Assembly: GCF_000426605.1 (NCBI RefSeq)
Contig: NZ_AUFR01000002.1
Span: 85,927 to 149,926 of the forward strand
DNA: 64,000 bases
Direction of reading: 5' to 3'
From: Propionibacterium acidifaciens DSM 21887
Lineage (GTDB): Bacteria; Actinomycetota; Actinomycetes; Propionibacteriales; Propionibacteriaceae
The notes under the pieces were generated by a model. That model had not been told where the DNA came from and did no database searches. It saw only the letters and a program-made list of their open reading frames with translations. The position numbers were made by a program, and so were the translations under genes. Each line of letters begins with the position of its first letter. The stretch's first letter is position 1. Positions 18,319 through 26,393 of the stretch are shown in pieces.

Positions 18319-18479
18319 GTCAGGTTCGGGCGGGACGCGGCGGGCCGTCTGGTCGAGGTGACCCAGCCCACCGGCAGGTCGTACCGGTACGAGTGGGCGA
18401 GTGCGGGCGCTGGGCCGCGACGGTCAGCACCGGCGGGGACCGTCGCGAGATCGTCCATGACGCGGATTCGCGGATCGTC
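18319..18479 (+). pseudogene. remnant of an Rhs/YD-repeat protein
   Basis: In one frame (18319-18396) the translation reads VRFGRDAAGRLVEVTQPTG then RSYRYEW, and in the next frame (about 18389-18479) GECGRWAATVSTGG then DRREIVHDADSRIV. Both fit the YD-repeat consensus of Rhs toxins (YDxxGRLxxVxxPxG, REIVYDADGRIV). A frameshift separates the two and no complete gene exists on either side, so this is a short decayed piece in the 473-bp gap. A second fragment, from the conserved Rhs core end, is at 33572-33655. Confidence 0.6.
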
Positions 18480-18573
18480 GGGAGGCCTGGCCGACCGGGG
18501 CGATGCAGGGGACGGTTTCGGTCAGATGAAGGGCGACTCTGGCTGCCGGATCAGGCCCGGGTGGGTCACTCAC

Positions 18574-18579
18574 TAGACT
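18574..18579 (+). promoter_or_regulatory. leaderless -10 element of the tsaE operon
   Basis: TAGACT, 8 bases before the GTG start of the GNAT-TsaE gene, no Shine-Dalgarno sequence. It would drive the tsaE-tsaB-rimI-tsaD operon. Confidence 0.55.
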
Positions 18580-18587
18580 GGGCCGAC

Positions 18588-19553
18588 GTGACCGATGACG
18601 ACGTGCAGCTGAGACTGGCGGGCCCGCAGGACGCGCCCGCCGTGCTCGCCATCATCCACGAGGCCTTCGGGGCCAGACGAGCACTCGACCCCCCGCCCGA
18701 GGCGCTGAGCGACACCGTCGACGACGTGCGCGCCCGCATCGCAGACGGCGGCGGCATCATCGCCACCGTCGGCTGCCGCGACGCGGCCTGTCTGCTCATG
18801 AGCGCCCCCGACCCGGACACCCTCATGGTGCACAGGGTCAGCGTCCGGCCCCGGTTCCAGCACTGCGGGCTCGCCGCCCTCATCGTCCGCGCGGCGGGGG
18901 AGCGGGCCGCCGAGCAGGGGCTGCGCCGGCTCCAGCTCATGGCCCGCACCGACCTGCCCGAGGTCATCGGCTGGTGGCGCTCCCACGGGTTCAGCACCGA
19001 CCACGAGGTGCCGGGGGGTCTCATCCTGGGCATCGACCTGCCCGTGGCCGTCGCCGTGCCCACGGCCGAGCAGATGCGCCGCCTCGGCGCGCTGCTGGCC
19101 GCCCGCCTGCGCGCCGGTGACCTGCTCGTCGCCAACGGCGGACTCGGCGCCGGCAAGACCACCCTCGCCCAGGGGATCGGCGCCGGCCTCGACGTCGAGG
19201 GGCCGGTCATCTCGCCCACCTTCGTCCTGTCCCGCGTGCACCGCGCCCGCGGCACCGGCCCCGATCTGGTGCACGTCGACGCCTACCGCATGGGCTCGGC
19301 CGCCGAGCTCGAGGACATCGACCTCGACGCCACCATGGACGATTCGGTCACCCTCGTCGAATGGGGCGCCGGGATGGCCGAGGGTCTGGCCCCCGACCGG
19401 CTCGACATCGACATCGCCCGCGGCGACGACCCGGCCGACGACACCCGCACCGTCTACCTCACCGGCCACGGCGACCGCTGGGCCGGCGAGAACCTTCACG
19501 GCCTGCGCGACGAACTCGCCGCACCGGCCGCCGAGGCCCAGGAGACCCGATGA
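18588..19553 (+). CDS. tsaE: GNAT acetyltransferase-TsaE fusion protein
   Basis: A 321-residue two-domain protein. Residues about 1-150 are a GNAT acetyltransferase-like domain (VHRVSVRPRFQHCGLAALIVRAAGERA resembles the acetyl-CoA binding motif A). Residues about 155-321 are TsaE, the ATPase of the t6A37 tRNA machinery: P-loop GGLGAGKTTLAQGIG at about 183-197, SPTFVLSRVH, VHVDAYRM and VEWGAGMAE. TsaE works with TsaB and TsaD, encoded directly downstream. The GNAT motif is degenerate (the usual RGxGxG is RFQHCG), so catalytic activity of that half is doubtful. A stand-alone rimI follows two genes later. The stop overlaps tsaB by 4 bp (ATGA). Confidence 0.88.
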   Translation: MTDDDVQLRLAGPQDAPAVLAIIHEAFGARRALDPPPEALSDTVDDVRARIADGGGIIATVGCRDAACLLMSAPDPDTLMVHRVSVRPRFQHCGLAALIVRAAGERAAEQGLRRLQLMARTDLPEVIGWWRSHGFSTDHEVPGGLILGIDLPVAVAVPTAEQMRRLGALLAARLRAGDLLVANGGLGAGKTTLAQGIGAGLDVEGPVISPTFVLSRVHRARGTGPDLVHVDAYRMGSAAELEDIDLDATMDDSVTLVEWGAGMAEGLAPDRLDIDIARGDDPADDTRTVYLTGHGDRWAGENLHGLRDELAAPAAEAQETR

Positions 19554-20251
19554 GCGCCCATCCGCCCACCCGCCCGATCGGCTGGACGCTGGCCGTCGAC
19601 ACGTCGACCGTCGTCACCGCCGGCCTGGCCCGCGACGGCCGGACGGTCGCCTCCGAGCAGGCGGGCGACAACCACTCCCACGTCGAACTGCTCGTGCCGA
19701 CCATCCAGGCCGTCCTGGCGGACGCGGGCATCGGCTGGGCCGACCTCGCGGCGATCGGCGTCGGGGTCGGGCCCGGCCCGTTCACCGGGCTGCGGGTGGG
19801 CGTGGCCACCGCCGTCACCGCCGGTATCGCGGCGGGCGTGCCCGTCATCGGCGTGTGCAGCCTCGACGCCATCGCCGCCCAGTGGGCCGCCCGGGGCGCG
19901 CCGGCGGAGTTCATCATCGCCTCCGACGCCCGGCGCAGGGAGCTCTACTGGGCCGCCTACCGTGACGGACGTCGCGTCGGCCAGCCGCGGGTGAGCGCCC
20001 CGGCCGTCCTTCCCGAGCTGCCCACCGCCGGGCCCGGCGTGCGCGTCTACCCGGACCTGCTCGCCCCCCGCCGCCCCGGCGACGCGCCGCTCGGGCTCGA
20101 CGCCGGCCTCCTCGCCGCCCACCTGCACGAGCTGCCCGACGTCGGCCTCGAGCCGCTGTACCTGCGCACACCCGACGCCGCACCGCCCACCGCGCGCAAG
20201 TCGGCGCTCACCGGGCGCCGTCACCGTCTGCGCCCCGGGACGGCGCAGTGA
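19550..20251 (+). CDS. tsaB: tRNA t6A modification protein TsaB
   Basis: A 233-residue ASKHA-fold protein, the TsaD partner in t6A37 synthesis. The N-terminal LAVDTSTVVTAGLARDG and the GVGPGPFTGLRVGVATA block at about 77-93 are diagnostic. ATG 19550 overlaps the tsaE stop and has GGAG 5 bases upstream. The last about 50 residues are Pro/Arg-rich. The stop overlaps the rimI GTG by 4 bp, so translation is coupled along the operon. Confidence 0.93.
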   Translation: MSAHPPTRPIGWTLAVDTSTVVTAGLARDGRTVASEQAGDNHSHVELLVPTIQAVLADAGIGWADLAAIGVGVGPGPFTGLRVGVATAVTAGIAAGVPVIGVCSLDAIAAQWAARGAPAEFIIASDARRRELYWAAYRDGRRVGQPRVSAPAVLPELPTAGPGVRVYPDLLAPRRPGDAPLGLDAGLLAAHLHELPDVGLEPLYLRTPDAAPPTARKSALTGRRHRLRPGTAQ

Positions 20252-20760
20252 ACGCCGCCGTCGGCCTGCCCGTGAGACGCGGCGAGCGCCTCGGCGCCGC
20301 CCACCTGCCCGGTCTGCTCGCCCTGGAGGACCTCGGGTTCCCCCCGCGCGAGCGCTGGAGCGCACGGTCGTGGACGAGTGAGCTGACCCGTCCCGGCAAC
20401 CGGGCACTGGGGGCGTACTCCGGCGAACTGCTGGTCGCCGCCGGCGTCGTCGGGGTGCTCTACGAGGACGCCGAGCTGCTGCGCATCGTCGTCGCCCCGG
20501 CCCACCGCGGCCGGGGCGTGGCCGCCGCCCTGCTCGCCCGGCTGCTCGCCGAGGCCGCCTCGGCCGGGGCGCGCCGGATGCTGCTGGAGGTCCGCCACGA
20601 CAACACCTCCGCGTTGGCCCTCTACGGGCGGGCCGGTTTCACCCGCATCGACGTCCGCGCCGACTACTACGGGCCAGGGGCCGACGCCCTCGTCATGGAG
20701 GCCCCGATCACCCCGCCGGACACGACCCGACCCGACACGGGCGAAGGAGGACGACCATGA
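20248..20760 (+). CDS. rimI: ribosomal-protein-alanine N-acetyltransferase RimI
   Basis: A 170-residue GNAT enzyme. Motif A is [26 protein letters not shown], with the RGRGVA phosphopantetheine-binding loop intact, and the C-terminal [13 protein letters not shown] is the typical motif B end. RimI acetylates the N-terminus of S18 in E. coli; in actinobacteria it is regularly encoded between tsaB and tsaD, as here. GTG 20248 overlaps the tsaB stop, and its own stop overlaps the tsaD ATG. Confidence 0.88.
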   Translation: MNAAVGLPVRRGERLGAAHLPGLLALEDLGFPPRERWSARSWTSELTRPGNRALGAYSGELLVAAGVVGVLYEDAELLRIVVAPAHRGRGVAAALLARLLAEAASAGARRMLLEVRHDNTSALALYGRAGFTRIDVRADYYGPGADALVMEAPITPPDTTRPDTGEGGRP

Positions 20761-21824
20761 GCGAACCTCTCGTGCTGGGCATCGAGTCCAGCTGCGACGA
20801 GACCTCGGTGGGCATCGTGCGCGGCGAGCAGCTGCTCGCCAACGAGGTCGCCAGCTCCATGGAGCTGCACGCCCGCTTCGGCGGCGTCGTGCCCGAGGTG
20901 GCCTCGCGCGCCCACTTGGAGGCCATCGGCCCCGCCCTGCGCCGCGCGGTCGCCGCGGCCGACGTCGACCTGTCGGAGCTCGACGCCGTCGCCGTCACCG
21001 CCGGGCCGGGCCTCATGGGCTCCCTCGTCGTCGGGTTGGCCGCGGCGAAGACCCTTGCGGCGGTCCTCGGCAGGCCGCTGTACGGGCTCAACCACCTCGT
21101 CGGCCATGTCGCCGTCGACCTGCTCGACCATCCCGCCGGCGAACCGGCCCGGCCGCTGGCCCGCCCCACGCTGGCGCTGCTCGTCTCGGGCGGTCACACC
21201 CAGCTGCTGCGGGTGGGGAACATCACCGGCGACGTCGTCGAGGTCGGCACGACGATCGACGACGCCGCCGGCGAGGCCTACGACAAGGTCGCCCGGCTGC
21301 TCGGCCTGCCCTACCCGGGCGGGCCGGTCATCGACGAGGCCGCCCGGGGCGGCGACCCGACGGCCATCCGCTTCCCGCGCGGCCTCACCGCCCCGCACGA
21401 CATGGCCCGGCACCGCTTCGACTACTCCTTCTCGGGCCTCAAGACCGCCGTCGCGCGCTGGGTCGAGACGCGCCGCCTCGACGGCCTCGACGTGCCGGTG
21501 GCCGACGTGGCGGCCTCCTTCCAGGAGGCCGTCGCCGACGTCATCACCGCCAAGGCCGTCGACGCCGCCCGGCACCACGGCATCACGGACATGATCATCG
21601 GCGGGGGCGTCGCCGCGAACTCGCGGCTGCGCACCCTGCTGGCCGAGCGCACCGCCACCGCCGGTGTCGTGCTGCGTCGGCCGCGGCCGGGGCTGTGCAC
21701 CGACAACGGCGCCATGATCGCCGTGCTCGGCGCCCAGATCGTCGAGGCCGGGCTGGAGCCCTCCGGCCTGGGCATCGGCGCCGACTCGGGGCTGCCGGTC
21801 GGGACGGTCGTCGTACGCGACTGA
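20757..21824 (+). CDS. tsaD: tRNA t6A threonylcarbamoyltransferase TsaD
   Basis: A 355-residue ASKHA enzyme that transfers threonylcarbamoyl from TC-AMP to A37 of ANN-decoding tRNAs. The N-terminal [15 protein letters not shown] is diagnostic, the metal ligands are the two His of NHLVGHV at about 112-118, and [10 protein letters not shown] and [11 protein letters not shown] are nucleotide-binding blocks. It is the last gene of the coupled tsaE-tsaB-rimI-tsaD operon. It is preceded by a GAAGGAGG binding site. Confidence 0.97.
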   Translation: MSEPLVLGIESSCDETSVGIVRGEQLLANEVASSMELHARFGGVVPEVASRAHLEAIGPALRRAVAAADVDLSELDAVAVTAGPGLMGSLVVGLAAAKTLAAVLGRPLYGLNHLVGHVAVDLLDHPAGEPARPLARPTLALLVSGGHTQLLRVGNITGDVVEVGTTIDDAAGEAYDKVARLLGLPYPGGPVIDEAARGGDPTAIRFPRGLTAPHDMARHRFDYSFSGLKTAVARWVETRRLDGLDVPVADVAASFQEAVADVITAKAVDAARHHGITDMIIGGGVAANSRLRTLLAERTATAGVVLRRPRPGLCTDNGAMIAVLGAQIVEAGLEPSGLGIGADSGLPVGTVVVRD

Positions 21825-21915
21825 CCCGCCATCGGTCGCGACTGCGCTCCGACGGCCCGCGGAGCGCGCGTCCACCGGGCGGGGCCGCCGGGCCACGCCC
21901 CTGGCGATCCACCGG

Positions 21916-21921
21916 TACCGT
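21916..21921 (+). promoter_or_regulatory. leaderless -10 element of bluB-cobT
   Basis: TACCGT followed by 6 bases and the ATG of the bluB-cobT fusion gene. No cobalamin riboswitch was recognised in the 103-bp gap after tsaD. Confidence 0.5.
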
Positions 21922-21927
21922 GGGCCC

Positions 21928-23769
21928 ATGAGTGCGCACACCACCGAGTCCTCCGGTCGCATCTGGCGTCGCCCGGTGCCGCTCATCGGCGACGCGACGA
22001 GCTCGGCCGAACGCGACGACGACATCACCGGCTGGGCCTTCGACGACGCCACCCGCGCCGCCCTGGACCGTGTCATCGGCGCCCGCCGCGACATCCGCCG
22101 CTACCGGCCCGACGACGTGGCGGACGAGCTCGTCCGCGCCGTCATCGGGGCGGGCCACAGCGGCCCCAGCGTCGGCCAGTCCCAGCCGTGGCGCTTCCTC
22201 GTCGTGCGCGACCGCCGCACCCGTGAGCGCGCCGCCCTCATGGCCGACCGCGAACGGCTGCGCCAAGCGGCCGGCCTGACGCCCGACCGGAGGTCCCGGC
22301 TGCTCGACCTGCAGCTGGAGGGCATCCGGGAGGCCCCGCTCGGCCTCGTCGTCGCCTGCGACCGCCGCACCCCCGCCTCCGGGGTGCTCGGCCGCAACAC
22401 CTTCCACGACGCCGACCTGTGGAGCTGCGCCGCCGCCATCGAGAACATGTGGCTCACCGCCCGCGCGGCCGGCCTCGGCATGGGCTGGGTGACGCTCATG
22501 CGCCCCGCCGAGCTCGCCGGTCTGCTGCACCTGCCCGCCGGCGTCGAGACCCTCGGCTGGCTGTGCCTGGGCTGGCCCGACGAACGCCCGCCCCTCCCCG
22601 GCCTCGAGCGCCGCGCCTGGTCGCACAAGCTGCCCCTGGACGAGGTGATCATGGCCGACCGCTGGCCCGAGAACGCGCCCCGGCCGCCGGTGAGCGGACT
22701 GCCCGGCGCCGCGCCGTCTCCCGAGACCGCGCCGCCCGCCCCGGTGCCCGGACCCGACCCCTCCTCGCCGCTGTGGAGCGAGCTCGCCGCCCCCGACCAG
22801 CGCCGCGTCGTGGCCGCCCGCGACCGGGCCGACGACCTGCTCACCCCGCCCGGCTCGCTGGGCAGGCTCGACCAGGCGCTCGACCGCACGGTCGCCGTCA
22901 CCGGCGAGGAGGTCACCGCCGGCACCCTCGTCCTCGTCGCCGCCGACCACCCGATCGTCGAGCACGGCGTCTCGGCCTTCGACCAGTCGGTGACCCGCGA
23001 GGTCATGGACGCCGCGGCCGCCGGCCGCGCGGTCGGCGTCGTCACCGCGGTCGCCGCCGGCCTGGACACGATCCTCGTCGACGCGGGCGTCGCGGGCGAG
23101 CCCCTGGCCGGTGTCGAGCAGCTGCGCCCGGCCGGCCCCCGCGGCGACCTGGTGAACGCCCCGGCCATGACCGGCGGGGACACGGCCCGCCTCATCGCGG
23201 CCGGACGGGAACTCGGCCGGCGCGCCGCAGCCGGGGGGCTCGTCGCCCTCGGCGAGATCGGCGTGGCCAATACGACGGTCGCCTCCGCCTTGGCCAGTGC
23301 GCTCACCGGCATCAGCCCCGAGCGGGCCGTCGGCATCGGGGCCGGCTCGGACGCGGCGATGCTCGACCACAAGGCCGAGGTGCTCCGCGCCGTCTTCCGC
23401 CGCGTCGATCCGCAGGCGCTGCGCACGGACCCGGCCCGCACTCTCGCCGAGGTCGGCGGTCCGGAGTTCGCCGTGCTCGCCGGCGTGACGATCGGCGCCG
23501 CCGAGGCCGGGGCGATCGTCGTGCTCGACGGCCTGGCCACCTCGGTGGCCGCCCTGGCCGCCGTCGAGGTGACCCCGGCCGTCCAGCCCTACCTGGTCGC
23601 CGGGCAGGTCAGCCGCGAGTTCGCGCACCGCGAGGTGCTCACCGAACTCGGCCTGGAGCCGCTGCTCGACCTGCGCCTGCGCGCCGGCGAGGGGGTCGGC
23701 GCGTCCCTGGCCGCCCAGAGCCTGCTCACCGGCCTGGCCGTGCGCCGGGGCGCCGGCCGCACCCGCTGA
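21928..23769 (+). CDS. BluB-CobT fusion for lower cobalamin ligand synthesis and activation
   Basis: A 613-residue fusion. Residues about 30-245 are a BluB-type flavin-dependent 5,6-dimethylbenzimidazole synthase of the nitroreductase fold (RDIRRYRPDDV; GHSGPSVGQSQPWRFLVV; GLGMGWVTL). A Pro-rich linker spans about 250-280. Residues about 281-613 are CobT, nicotinate-nucleotide-DMB phosphoribosyltransferase (TPPGSLGRL at about 307; ADHPIVEHGVSAF; GEIGVANTTVASAL at about 441; GAGSDAAMLDHK). The first half makes the base and the second makes alpha-ribazole phosphate, so one chain channels both steps. The same fusion is known in Propionibacterium freudenreichii, a main taxonomic clue here. No other cobalamin genes lie in the window. 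Confidence 0.93.
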   Translation: MSAHTTESSGRIWRRPVPLIGDATSSAERDDDITGWAFDDATRAALDRVIGARRDIRRYRPDDVADELVRAVIGAGHSGPSVGQSQPWRFLVVRDRRTRERAALMADRERLRQAAGLTPDRRSRLLDLQLEGIREAPLGLVVACDRRTPASGVLGRNTFHDADLWSCAAAIENMWLTARAAGLGMGWVTLMRPAELAGLLHLPAGVETLGWLCLGWPDERPPLPGLERRAWSHKLPLDEVIMADRWPENAPRPPVSGLPGAAPSPETAPPAPVPGPDPSSPLWSELAAPDQRRVVAARDRADDLLTPPGSLGRLDQALDRTVAVTGEEVTAGTLVLVAADHPIVEHGVSAFDQSVTREVMDAAAAGRAVGVVTAVAAGLDTILVDAGVAGEPLAGVEQLRPAGPRGDLVNAPAMTGGDTARLIAAGRELGRRAAAGGLVALGEIGVANTTVASALASALTGISPERAVGIGAGSDAAMLDHKAEVLRAVFRRVDPQALRTDPARTLAEVGGPEFAVLAGVTIGAAEAGAIVVLDGLATSVAALAAVEVTPAVQPYLVAGQVSREFAHREVLTELGLEPLLDLRLRAGEGVGASLAAQSLLTGLAVRRGAGRTR

Positions 23770-23782
23770 CAGGAGGTGGCCC

Positions 23783-24271
23783 GTGATCTGCCCGCAGCTG
23801 ACCACCCTGGCCTTCGTGCTCCACCCCGACGGCGAGCGCGTCCTCATGGTGCACCGCACCGCCAGACCCGACGACGACCAGCTCGGCAAGTACAACGGGC
23901 TGGGCGGCAAGGTCGAGCGCGACGAGGACGTGGCCGCCGGCATGAAACGGGAGCTGCGCGAGGAGGCCCGCCTGGAGGTCGACCACATGAGCCTGGCCGG
24001 CACGGTCAGCTGGCCCGGCTTCAACCCGGACGGCTCGGACCAGTTCGGCTTCGTCTTCGTCGTCGACGCCTGGCACGGCGACATCCCCCCGGCCAACGAG
24101 GAGGGCCCGCTCGCCTGGGAGCGCATCGACCGGCTCGGCCAACTGGACATGTGGGAGGGCGACCGCTACTTCGTGCCGCTCGTCCTCGACCCCGACGTGC
24201 CCCAGTTCCACGCCGTCATCCCGTACGAGAACGGCCGCCCGACCGGCGCCCGCTGGACGGTCCTGCCCTGA
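23783..24271 (+). CDS. NUDIX hydrolase, 8-oxo-dGTP diphosphatase-like
   Basis: A 162-residue protein with the NUDIX box at about 41-63: GGKVERDEDVAAGMK then RELREEARLEV. It keeps the catalytic REUxEE, while the last Gly of the motif is replaced (EEARL). The N-terminus (TTLAFVLHPDGERVLMVHRT) and length match MutT/MTH1-like sanitising enzymes (8-oxo-dGTP or related). GTG 23783 has AGGAGG 6 bases upstream, one of the best binding sites in the window. It follows bluB-cobT by 13 bp and probably shares its transcript. Confidence 0.85.
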   Translation: MICPQLTTLAFVLHPDGERVLMVHRTARPDDDQLGKYNGLGGKVERDEDVAAGMKRELREEARLEVDHMSLAGTVSWPGFNPDGSDQFGFVFVVDAWHGDIPPANEEGPLAWERIDRLGQLDMWEGDRYFVPLVLDPDVPQFHAVIPYENGRPTGARWTVLP

Positions 24272-24330
24272 GCCCCGGCCGCCCGTCACGAGCAGCGGGG
24301 CCGGCCCGCCGCGTGTCGGCCCGGCTCGAG

Positions 24331-24336
24331 TACCCT
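24331..24336 (+). promoter_or_regulatory. leaderless -10 element of the THUMP-like methyltransferase gene
   Basis: TACCCT, 6 bases before the GTG start, no Shine-Dalgarno sequence. Confidence 0.45.
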
Positions 24337-24342
24337 GCACGG

Positions 24343-25521
24343 GTGCACATCGAGCTCGCGCGCCGTCTGACCGGCCCCGAGGGGGCCGAGGCCGTCGCCG
24401 CCGCCGAGGCGCTGCCCGACCCCGACTCCCTGGCGGCCGCCGAGGCCATGCGCGCCGCCTTCGATCCCGAGCTGGCCGCGGCGGCCCTCACCCAGGCGGG
24501 GCTGCGCGCCCGGGCCCGCCGGAGAATGGGCCCGGGCGCCGCTCGCCTCTGGTGGACGCCCGACTCCGTCGAGCAGGCCTCCCGGCCGGCCGTCTCGCGC
24601 TGGCGAGCCGCCCGCCTCGTCGCCGCCGGCATCACCCGGGTCGTCGACCTCGCCTGCGGCGCCGGCGTCGACGCCCTGGCCTGCCTCGACGCAGGCTTGG
24701 ACGTCACCGCCGTCGACATCGACCCGGCCACCGCCGAGTTCGCCGCCCGCAACCTGCCCGGCGCCCGTGTGCTCTGCGCCGACGCGACCCGGGTCGGCGC
24801 TGACCTGACCGCCGGGGCGGACGGGCGCACCGCCGTCCTCCTCGATCCGGCCCGCCGCACCGCCCGCGGCCGCAGCTGGCGGCTCGCCGACCTGCGACCC
24901 GGCTGGGGATTCGTCCAGGACGTGCTCGCCGGCCCGACGAGCGCCGTCGTGAGGCTCGGCCCCGGAGCCCCGGCCGAGGCTCTGCCCGAGGCGGCCGAGG
25001 CGGTCTGGGTGAGCGAGCACCACGAGCTCGTCGAGTGCGGGCTGTGGCGGATCCCGGGTGCCGGGCCCGGGCGCGCGGCGCAGCTGCTGCCCTCCGGGGC
25101 CCTCGTCCGGGCCGAGCCCGACGCACCGGCGCCGCCCGTCCGCGCGCCGGGGCGCTACATCCTCGAACCCGACCCCGCCGTGAGCCGGGCGGGCGCCTCG
25201 GCCGCCATTGCGCCCGGCCTGTGGCGGCTCGCCGAGCGCGTCGCCTACCTCTCGTGCGACGAGCCCGTCCACGGCCCGCTCGCCGACTGCTTCGAGGTGC
25301 TCGAGGAACTGGACGCCGGGCCCGCCGCCCTGCGGGCCTGGGTGCGCGCCCACCGGGTCGGCGTCCTCGAGATCAAGAAGCGCGCCCTCGACCTCGACCC
25401 GGCGCAGCTGCGCCGACGGCTGCGCCCCTCCGGCCCGAACCGGGCCACCCTCCTCCTGAGCCCCACGACGGGTGGTGCGCGGGCTTTCGTCGTACGGCGG
25501 CTGGAGCGCCCCGCCCCGTGA
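24343..25521 (+). CDS. class I SAM methyltransferase with THUMP-like C-terminal domain
   Basis: A 392-residue protein. The N-terminal about 90 residues are helical and Ala-rich. The middle is a Rossmann methyltransferase (VVDLACGAGVDALACLDAG at about 105-120; VTAVDIDP; VLLDPARRT). The C-terminal part matches the THUMP-like domain of actinobacterial methyltransferases: GRYILEPDPAVSRAG, LSCDEPVHGPLADCFEVL, and VGVLEIKKRALDLDPAQLRRRL. The domain set suggests RNA methylation; the target is unknown. GTG 24343 is chosen because TACCCT sits 6 bases upstream (leaderless) and the preceding frame overlaps the NUDIX gene. Confidence 0.85.
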   Translation: MHIELARRLTGPEGAEAVAAAEALPDPDSLAAAEAMRAAFDPELAAAALTQAGLRARARRRMGPGAARLWWTPDSVEQASRPAVSRWRAARLVAAGITRVVDLACGAGVDALACLDAGLDVTAVDIDPATAEFAARNLPGARVLCADATRVGADLTAGADGRTAVLLDPARRTARGRSWRLADLRPGWGFVQDVLAGPTSAVVRLGPGAPAEALPEAAEAVWVSEHHELVECGLWRIPGAGPGRAAQLLPSGALVRAEPDAPAPPVRAPGRYILEPDPAVSRAGASAAIAPGLWRLAERVAYLSCDEPVHGPLADCFEVLEELDAGPAALRAWVRAHRVGVLEIKKRALDLDPAQLRRRLRPSGPNRATLLLSPTTGGARAFVVRRLERPAP

Positions 25522-25683
25522 CCCCACCCCTGCGCGGCGCCGGTGGGGGAGGGGTCCCGCGGGCGCTCGGCACGAGTGCGGCCGGTGGGGAGCAGGACGC
25601 GGGAACGGCTCGCGCGAGGGCATCTGGTGGGGCTCCGAGGAGGGGGAAAGTCGCCGGAATGTGCATCGGGCCCGATCACGACC

Positions 25684-25689
25684 TATGGT
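25684..25689 (+). promoter_or_regulatory. candidate -10 element of the compatible-solute ABC operon
   Basis: TATGGT in the 230-bp gap, about 62 bases before the first permease. A CCCC/GGGG hairpin lies in the leader at about 25713-25728. No clear -35. Confidence 0.4.
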
Positions 25690-25751
25690 GGACGGAAAGA
25701 GGCCCCCTGCTCCGAGGGGATCGTGCAGGACACCTGAGGACGGGGAGGACC

Positions 25752-26393
25752 ATGGGAGCTTTCATCTCCGAACGCTGGGCGGACATCGCATTCCGCTCCT
25801 ATCAGCATGCCAGCCTCGTCGCCCAGTCCGTGCTGCTGGCGACGGTCATCGCCGTCGCCCTGGCCGTCGTCGTCACGACCGTGCCGAGGCTCGAGCCCGT
25901 CGCCAACGCCATCTCGACGGTCGGTCTCACCATCCCGTCCTTCGCGCTGCTCGGCCTGCTCATCCCGCTGTGCGGCATCGGGACGGTCACCTCGGTGGCC
26001 GTCGTCACCTTCTACGCGGTGCTGCCCATCCTGCGCAACGCCGTCGTCGGCCTCCTCGGGGTCGACCGGGCGCTCATCGAATCGGCCCGCGGCATGGGCA
26101 TGCGGACGGTCGGCGTCTTCCTCCGGATCAGGCTCCCCCTGGCCTGGCCCGTCATCCTCACCGGACTGCGCGTCTCGACGCAGATGTCCATGGGCATCGC
26201 CGCCGTCGCCGCCTACGCGCTCGGGCCGGGCCTCGGCTCGTACATCTTCACCGGGCTGGCCCAGATCGGCGGCAAGAACGCCCTCAACTACGCCGTCGTC
26301 GGAACCGTCGGCATCGTCATCGTGGCACTCCTCGCCGATGCGGTGCTCGTCGGCGTCGGCCGCCTCACCATCCCGAAGGGAATCCGTTCATGA
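25752..26393 (+). CDS. OpuC-type ABC transporter permease, first
   Basis: A 213-residue inner-membrane permease of the glycine betaine/carnitine/choline (OpuC/ProW) group. It has five to six hydrophobic segments and the EAA-like loop DRALIESARGMGMRTVGVFLRIRLP at about 109-132, which contacts the ATPase. ATG 25752 has GGGGAGGACC upstream. The stop overlaps the ATPase start by 4 bp. In the operon the order is permease, ATPase, permease, binding protein. Confidence 0.92.
   Translation: MGAFISERWADIAFRSYQHASLVAQSVLLATVIAVALAVVVTTVPRLEPVANAISTVGLTIPSFALLGLLIPLCGIGTVTSVAVVTFYAVLPILRNAVVGLLGVDRALIESARGMGMRTVGVFLRIRLPLAWPVILTGLRVSTQMSMGIAAVAAYALGPGLGSYIFTGLAQIGGKNALNYAVVGTVGIVIVALLADAVLVGVGRLTIPKGIRS

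Noticed and set aside
21825..21927. Cobalamin riboswitch before bluB-cobT
   Set aside because: The gap is 103 bp, no B12-box was recognised, and the -10 element lies 6 bases before the ATG, leaving no leader.
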